Below, piece after piece: positions 5,526 to 9,787 of a stretch of 9,787 bases of DNA. Position 1 is the stretch's first letter. Each line of letters starts with the position of its first letter. Both the position numbers and the translations under genes were made by a program. Below the pieces are notes generated by a model. That model was not told where the DNA came from. It was given only the letters and a program-made list of their open reading frames with translations, and did not search any database. Origin of the DNA: an uncultured Eubacteriales bacterium (GTDB lineage: Bacteria > Bacillota > Clostridia > UMGS1810); assembly GCA_900555295.1 (NCBI GenBank), contig USKN01000054.1, positions 1 to 9,787 of the forward strand, in the 5' to 3' direction.

Positions 5526-7784
5526 CTATATTGTAACCGTTACCGAATGTATTTTGCCGTCGCCGAACGGAGGTATTATGTTTGTATCGAGCACATTACC
5601 GTCTGCAATAACGGTTTTTTTGCCCGTACGTTTAATAAATATTTGGTATGTTGCACCTCTAAATTCTCTTGTTATATCGGCGCTTTCCCATTGTGAGGGA
5701 ATGTTGGGTTCTATTTTAAGTCCGTCATAATCCGCACTTACGCCCAACAAATACTCAACAATACCTCTGAATGTCCAACTGCTTGTACCCGTTATCCAAT
5801 ACATAGGCGCTTCGCCTTTTCTTGTGGCATTTTCGGGTCCGAAATACATATTGCACAGTGCATACGGTTCAACACCCGATTTTATGTAATCGTTTTTGGG
5901 GTTTGACGGCATCATCATCTTTATTGTTTCATACGCTCTGTCGCCGCGTCCCGCCATACAGTCGGCAACAATTTTAAATGCCACACCGTGATTGTATACC
6001 GAACCGTTTTCATAAAAGCCGTTGCCGAAATACGATATTCTTCCCAAATGCGGGTCGGGTGTTTTGTAGCACGGCTTTTGCTGAACGTATCCGAAATCGC
6101 ATTTTAATTCGTTTTCAACAAAATCCAAAAGTTCATTGTTGTTTTTTGCAATACCCGCAAGCACCGCCCACGTTTGCGGATTTAAAAACATTTGACCTTC
6201 TTTTGTATCGTATGAGCCTACTTTTTCGCCCCAATCGTTAATGCCGTATATATAGTGGTCTTTATCCCAACCGATTTTTTGTATGTTTTGTGTAAGATGG
6301 TTTTTCTTGTTTGTGTATATATCGGCAAGATATGATTTATCGATTTTGTTTAAAAGCTCTGTAAAATCGTTTGTTGCCTTAACCGCTGCAATCGACAGCC
6401 ATACGCTTTCGCCTTTAAGCAAAAGTCCCGCGCCGTCAAACGAGTCGTTCCAATCACCGCCGCCCCACAGACACAGCCCGTTTTTGCCCGTATTGCCGTA
6501 TAAAAATTCCAAGCCGCGTATGCAATGGTTAAACAAACTCTCTTTTGTTTTGCTTTTTTTCTTTTTTTCACCGTCATAATACGGTATTACTTCGTCCAAA
6601 ATACCGTAATCCGCCGTTTCTTTAATATATGCGCAAACGGTTTGAATAAGCCAAACCGCACCGTCCCTGTACGGCCTTAAATCAAGCGGCACCCAGGAGC
6701 GCAATGTATTTCCGCTTAAAAGCTGATACTGTGTGCAGTCGAGTATTTTTGCCTTTGATATTTGCGGGTCAAGCTGAACAAAGCCCGATATATCCTGCAT
6801 AATATCTCTAAATCCTTTGTTGTATACTCTGCCCCACGTTTTGCCCAAATCCATTTGACGTTTAAGCCATATATTTACGTATCGGTTAATTTCGTCATCG
6901 GGTGTTTTTACATAAATTTTATCATCATATTGACTCGATTGTTTTTGTATAAGGTTTAATTCATTTTCAAATGCGTCTTTTGATAAAATTTCTTTTGCCG
7001 ATTTTATTGAATCCTCCAATGTTTTTTCGGCGCCTGCAATAAAATACATTTCTTTTTTGCCGTTTGGCGCAATATTTTCTTTAAAATGGAGTACCGCCAT
7101 TGTACCTGCGTCAAATGAGTTATCGCAATTTGCAAGTTTTTCGTCTTTTATGCCGTCGGGGTATTGTAAATTGCCGTAAACCCCTATAAATCTTCCCTTT
7201 GCGGTATCGTACGAATATACATCGTTATTTGACGCAAAATATCCATAACAATAATTCGTAGGCGAATTGTACACTTTATGTCTGAAATATATACCGTTCA
7301 AATCCGAATTAAAATCGCCGTACGTACACGAAAGATGCTCCGAAAACTGTATATCAATATCATTATATGCATATATATCTATGTTTTTTGGCTTATCGGA
7401 GATATTTGTTATTTCCAATCTCCAACATTCTCTTTTGCCTGTTGCGGGAACGGTAATTGTAAGTTCGGTATGTATGCCGTTGTACTCGGATATTATTTTT
7501 GAGTACCCTATACCCACAACCGTTTTAAACACATCAAATTTTTCTCTTGCGTAATTTCTGTTTGGCGAAAATACCGTATCACTGTCTTTAATATATATTA
7601 TTCTGCTGTCGGTATCGCGTACAAGCTCGTGCTGAAAGTTATTTTCGGCAGAGTAACGGCCTTTGCCGAATCCAAACTGATTTACAACAGCTATGTACTC
7701 GTCATTCCATAAAAAATTCATAAGCGGACGTTTGGGGTACATATTTTCTATAACGTATTCCCTTTTGCTATCATTAAACGGCAT
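5526..7784 (-). CDS. GH94-type glycoside phosphorylase (cellobiose phosphorylase superfamily)
   Basis: This 752-residue protein, somewhat shorter than the roughly 800-820 of cellobiose and chitobiose phosphorylases, belongs to GH94 (old name glycosyltransferase 36). These enzymes cleave beta-glycosidic bonds with phosphate to give a sugar 1-phosphate, saving ATP. An N-terminal beta-sandwich (about 1-265) with the usual EN-x-x-x-H motif (ENNFQH, 47-52) precedes a linker and an (alpha/alpha)6 barrel (about 295-690). Motifs are GFRDIMQD (324-331, donor-sugar site), GGGDWND (441-447, catalytic acid Asp), FLNPQTWAV (533-541), YNHG with His599 and TGT (665-667) for phosphate, and GVSADYDGLKIEP near the C-terminus. 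The DD-x-LW segment of cellobiose phosphorylase reads YRDGAVW (372-378), so acceptor specificity may differ. No signal peptide is seen, so it is cytosolic. An AAGGAGGA site precedes ATG 7784. It lies between the GH28-like and esterase genes. The exact disaccharide is unknown. Confidence 0.88.
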   Translation of the reverse strand: MPFNDSKREYVIENMYPKRPLMNFLWNDEYIAVVNQFGFGKGRYSAENNFQHELVRDTDSRIIYIKDSDTVFSPNRNYAREKFDVFKTVVGIGYSKIISEYNGIHTELTITVPATGKRECWRLEITNISDKPKNIDIYAYNDIDIQFSEHLSCTYGDFNSDLNGIYFRHKVYNSPTNYCYGYFASNNDVYSYDTAKGRFIGVYGNLQYPDGIKDEKLANCDNSFDAGTMAVLHFKENIAPNGKKEMYFIAGAEKTLEDSIKSAKEILSKDAFENELNLIQKQSSQYDDKIYVKTPDDEINRYVNIWLKRQMDLGKTWGRVYNKGFRDIMQDISGFVQLDPQISKAKILDCTQYQLLSGNTLRSWVPLDLRPYRDGAVWLIQTVCAYIKETADYGILDEVIPYYDGEKKKKSKTKESLFNHCIRGLEFLYGNTGKNGLCLWGGGDWNDSFDGAGLLLKGESVWLSIAAVKATNDFTELLNKIDKSYLADIYTNKKNHLTQNIQKIGWDKDHYIYGINDWGEKVGSYDTKEGQMFLNPQTWAVLAGIAKNNNELLDFVENELKCDFGYVQQKPCYKTPDPHLGRISYFGNGFYENGSVYNHGVAFKIVADCMAGRGDRAYETIKMMMPSNPKNDYIKSGVEPYALCNMYFGPENATRKGEAPMYWITGTSSWTFRGIVEYLLGVSADYDGLKIEPNIPSQWESADITREFRGATYQIFIKRTGKKTVIADGNVLDTNIIPPFGDGKIHSVTVTI

Positions 7785-7791
7785 TTGTTTA

Positions 7792-7799
7792 TCCTCCTT
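7792..7799 (-). promoter_or_regulatory. Strong Shine-Dalgarno site for the GH94 gene
   Basis: AAGGAGGA on the minus strand lies 7 nt before ATG 7784 and fixes the start. It sits in a 65-nt A- and purine-rich spacer after the GH28-like gene that has no hairpin or promoter I can support, so the genes are probably cotranscribed. Confidence 0.85.
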
Positions 7800-7849
7800 T
7801 TTGAGTTTTATTTAATTCTTTATTTTTCTTTTTTCTCTGTTTCTTTGGT

Positions 7850-9787
7850 TTACTTCATTTTAACATTTGCAAACATATGGCAAATACTTTCGGGTTGCTG
7901 TGACGAAAAAAGACAAACAGGATATCTTTTATCCGTATCGGTTTCAACTTCAATTTCAATCCAAAATTTTTTGTTTTCGTCCGTAACATTAAATTGATTG
8001 AGTGCAATAAAGCTCTCACCCGTAAGCGTTGGCGGAATATTTATCTTTTTAAAAACTTCAACCTTGGGCTCATTTTTAAACACGTATGTTATTTCGGCAG
8101 GACAACGCAGTTGAGGTGCAAGCTCCAATCCGTTTTTACCGTTAATTACAGCAGGTGCATCAGCCCAATCGGTTTGTTCAACCGAAAATACCACCTCTCC
8201 CTTTTGCATAGGTACGGGTTTGGCAAGAAAAACATTAAAAGAATTTGTTTTTAAAAGTTCCGATTTTAAAATCAGCAAATCATTTTTTAAAGCAAGCTTT
8301 ATACCGCCGAAATTTTTACCGAAACAATTTACAAATTCATATTCGGTTGCCGATTGTATATCATTTTCAAGTACAAGGTCAAGATTTATATACTTCCAAT
8401 CGCAGTTTACAAATGCGTTATTGCTTTGTACTTCCATTACAAACTTACCGGGAGGGATTATTACTTTAAAATCCTTTGATAATTTTTGATTTGCCTTTAA
8501 ATTAAACTCAAAATCACCGTCAAATATTTTTGCTTTGTACGACGGTTTAATTTCAAGTCTGCATTTTCCGCTCACATCTTCATTTGATGTATTTTGTGCG
8601 GTAACCGTTACAATGCCCTCATAATACCCGTCCTTTAACACAAAACATTCTTTTGTATCGATGTGTGTTTTTACAAGATTTATATATGGCGGTTTGTCTG
8701 CTTTAAATTGAATATTGCTTACATAATCATTTGTAATCAAATTAAGCTGTTTAGCATTCTGTACTGCTGTACCGCATATACGAACATTGTCTATAACCAC
8801 ATTTTCAACCGTTACCTCCGAGCTGAAACCTTCTATTCGCGACGGTGACAGTGCACATTTTAAATTATCGGTAAAAGATATATCTTTAAACAAAATATTG
8901 CAAATGCCGCCTTTTTGGGTATCTGTGTTCCATACCGAGTCACGTATATGAATATCCATAAGCTGTGCGGCAGGCGCGTCCTCAATATTAATATTTTCAA
9001 AAGAAATATCGTATACATTTGCCCTGTCGCCGTGATGTATACCCATAACAGGGTAACCTGTGGGTGAATGAATAATGTCTATATTTTTAAAGTGAACATT
9101 GTGTACTTTTTCGGCACGCAGTTCAACGCCAACCTCAATAGGTCTTGCAAAGTCGTTCCACAACACACAATTTTCAAATACAATATTGTTAACATCGCCT
9201 GTGTTAAATGCTTTTACAACAAGTGAGTCGTCCCATACTCTTGTAAAACTGTTTTTTACGATAACATTTCGCGAACCGCATATATCTATTCCGTCCGAGT
9301 TACCCCTTTGCCCTATTATTTTAATATTATTTATATTTACATTGTCGCAATCCGAGATACATACGCTCCAATTGCTGCTGTCGAGCACCGTAATATCCTG
9401 TATGTTTACATTGGTGCATTTCCCCAAATATACCGCAGTGTATCTGCCGCCCTCGCGTGAATATTTTTCCATAGAAATTATGCCAAATCCCGCAATTGTT
9501 AAATTATTGCAGTCTTTTGCTATTATTTTACCGTCAACATATGCGCCGTCCTCAAAATATACAAGTGTATTGTCGGTATTTATATGTATTTCGTCCGCAA
9601 AGTGTCTGCCTTTTTTTAATGTTATTACATTATCAAATCCGCTCATATCGATTTTGCTGTCACACCCTGCAAACACCATTAATCCATCCGTTATATCACC
9701 GTTTAATTCAACCGAAAAATTGCAGGGCTCATTTATTTGTATTTCAATAACATTGCCGTTTATGTTATATTCAATATTATATCTTTT
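7850..9787 (-). CDS. GH28-like parallel beta-helix glycosidase with C-terminal beta domains, 5' end outside window
   Basis: The frame is open to the right edge: 36 further residues precede the first internal ATG at 9679 and read as the expected N-terminal cap (FSVELNGDI, then MVFAGCDS). That ATG is therefore not the start. Of 645 visible residues, about 60-335 are right-handed beta-helix coils with repeated N-V/I-x-I-x-N-I-x-I patterns. GH28 (polygalacturonase) landmarks include the AGFGIIS entry strand, NSDGID (163-168, the NTD block) and WDDSLVVK (185-192, the DD block). The GHG and RIK blocks of true polygalacturonases are not recognisable; FARPIEVGVELR and MGIHHGDRANV occupy their places. 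Residues about 370-475 look like an Ig/CARDB-type beta-sandwich, and about 480-640 like a second beta domain, possibly carbohydrate-binding. It heads the visible part of an operon with GH94 and SGNH genes. The substrate is open: pectin fragments or another uronate or glucan (GH49-like relatives). A signal peptide cannot be judged. Confidence 0.8.
   Translation of the reverse strand, partial: KRYNIEYNINGNVIEIQINEPCNFSVELNGDITDGLMVFAGCDSKIDMSGFDNVITLKKGRHFADEIHINTDNTLVYFEDGAYVDGKIIAKDCNNLTIAGFGIISMEKYSREGGRYTAVYLGKCTNVNIQDITVLDSSNWSVCISDCDNVNINNIKIIGQRGNSDGIDICGSRNVIVKNSFTRVWDDSLVVKAFNTGDVNNIVFENCVLWNDFARPIEVGVELRAEKVHNVHFKNIDIIHSPTGYPVMGIHHGDRANVYDISFENINIEDAPAAQLMDIHIRDSVWNTDTQKGGICNILFKDISFTDNLKCALSPSRIEGFSSEVTVENVVIDNVRICGTAVQNAKQLNLITNDYVSNIQFKADKPPYINLVKTHIDTKECFVLKDGYYEGIVTVTAQNTSNEDVSGKCRLEIKPSYKAKIFDGDFEFNLKANQKLSKDFKVIIPPGKFVMEVQSNNAFVNCDWKYINLDLVLENDIQSATEYEFVNCFGKNFGGIKLALKNDLLILKSELLKTNSFNVFLAKPVPMQKGEVVFSVEQTDWADAPAVINGKNGLELAPQLRCPAEITYVFKNEPKVEVFKKINIPPTLTGESFIALNQFNVTDENKKFWIEIEVETDTDKRYPVCLFSSQQPESICHMFANVKMK

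Noticed and set aside
7785..7849. Independent promoter or terminator between the GH28-like and GH94 genes
   Set aside because: The spacer is A-rich but has no inverted repeat and no convincing -35/-10 pair; only a Shine-Dalgarno site is clear.
9677..9679. ATG as the start of the GH28-like gene
   Set aside because: The frame continues open for 36 codons to the right edge and those residues fit the N-terminal cap of this protein type. No Shine-Dalgarno site precedes the ATG.
178..9750. Plus-strand open frames of 60-154 codons
   Set aside because: All lie opposite confident minus-strand genes, have low-complexity or incoherent translations, no ribosome binding sites and no recognisable domains.
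1..9787. CRISPR array, tRNA, rRNA, insertion sequence or attachment site
   Set aside because: No spaced direct repeats, no cloverleaf, no transposase and no terminal repeats were seen on either strand.

Overview
The window is AT-rich DNA from a bacterium, most probably an anaerobic Firmicute of the class Clostridia (gut or rumen type). The reasons are low GC, strong AGGAGG-type ribosome binding sites, TTGACA/TATAAT promoters, AT-rich intrinsic terminators, a MarR-ABC-ABC cassette of a kind common in Clostridia, and carbohydrate enzymes close to clostridial families. This placement is inference; there is no rRNA or marker gene. All seven supported genes lie on the minus strand, so they are read from the right edge leftwards. 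Genes are cut at both ends of the window.

Right part (9787 to 4773), a carbohydrate operon. In order of transcription it holds a GH28-like parallel beta-helix protein whose 5' end lies outside the window, a GH94-type glycoside phosphorylase, and a small SGNH/GDSL esterase. An intrinsic terminator follows the esterase. The gaps are only 65 and 46 nt and each downstream gene has its own good Shine-Dalgarno site. The phosphorylase and esterase show no signal peptide. A reasonable reading is cytosolic handling of an imported, acylated plant or host oligosaccharide: deacylation by the SGNH enzyme, hydrolysis or trimming by the beta-helix enzyme, and phosphorolysis by the GH94 enzyme. The glycan is unknown, and both glycosidase-like proteins depart from textbook active-site motifs.

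Middle part (4728 to 3801). A single PnuC-family membrane transporter gene has its own strong promoter, a leader too short for a riboswitch, and a terminator region made of two overlapping inverted repeats.

Left part (3770 to 1), a drug-efflux type operon. A promoter with a 9-bp-arm palindrome sitting on the predicted transcription start drives a MarR-family repressor. Two tightly coupled half-transporters of a heterodimeric ABC exporter follow. The first has the degenerate ATP site typical of such pairs (Walker B Asp, switch-loop Gln). The second keeps a canonical Walker A and runs off the left edge, but its last 34 or so visible codons do not follow the expected family sequence.

Stretches without a gene: 3689-3853 (165 nt: promoter, operator, terminator) and 4661-4834 (174 nt: promoter, terminator). 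No tRNA, rRNA, CRISPR array, insertion sequence or attachment site was seen.
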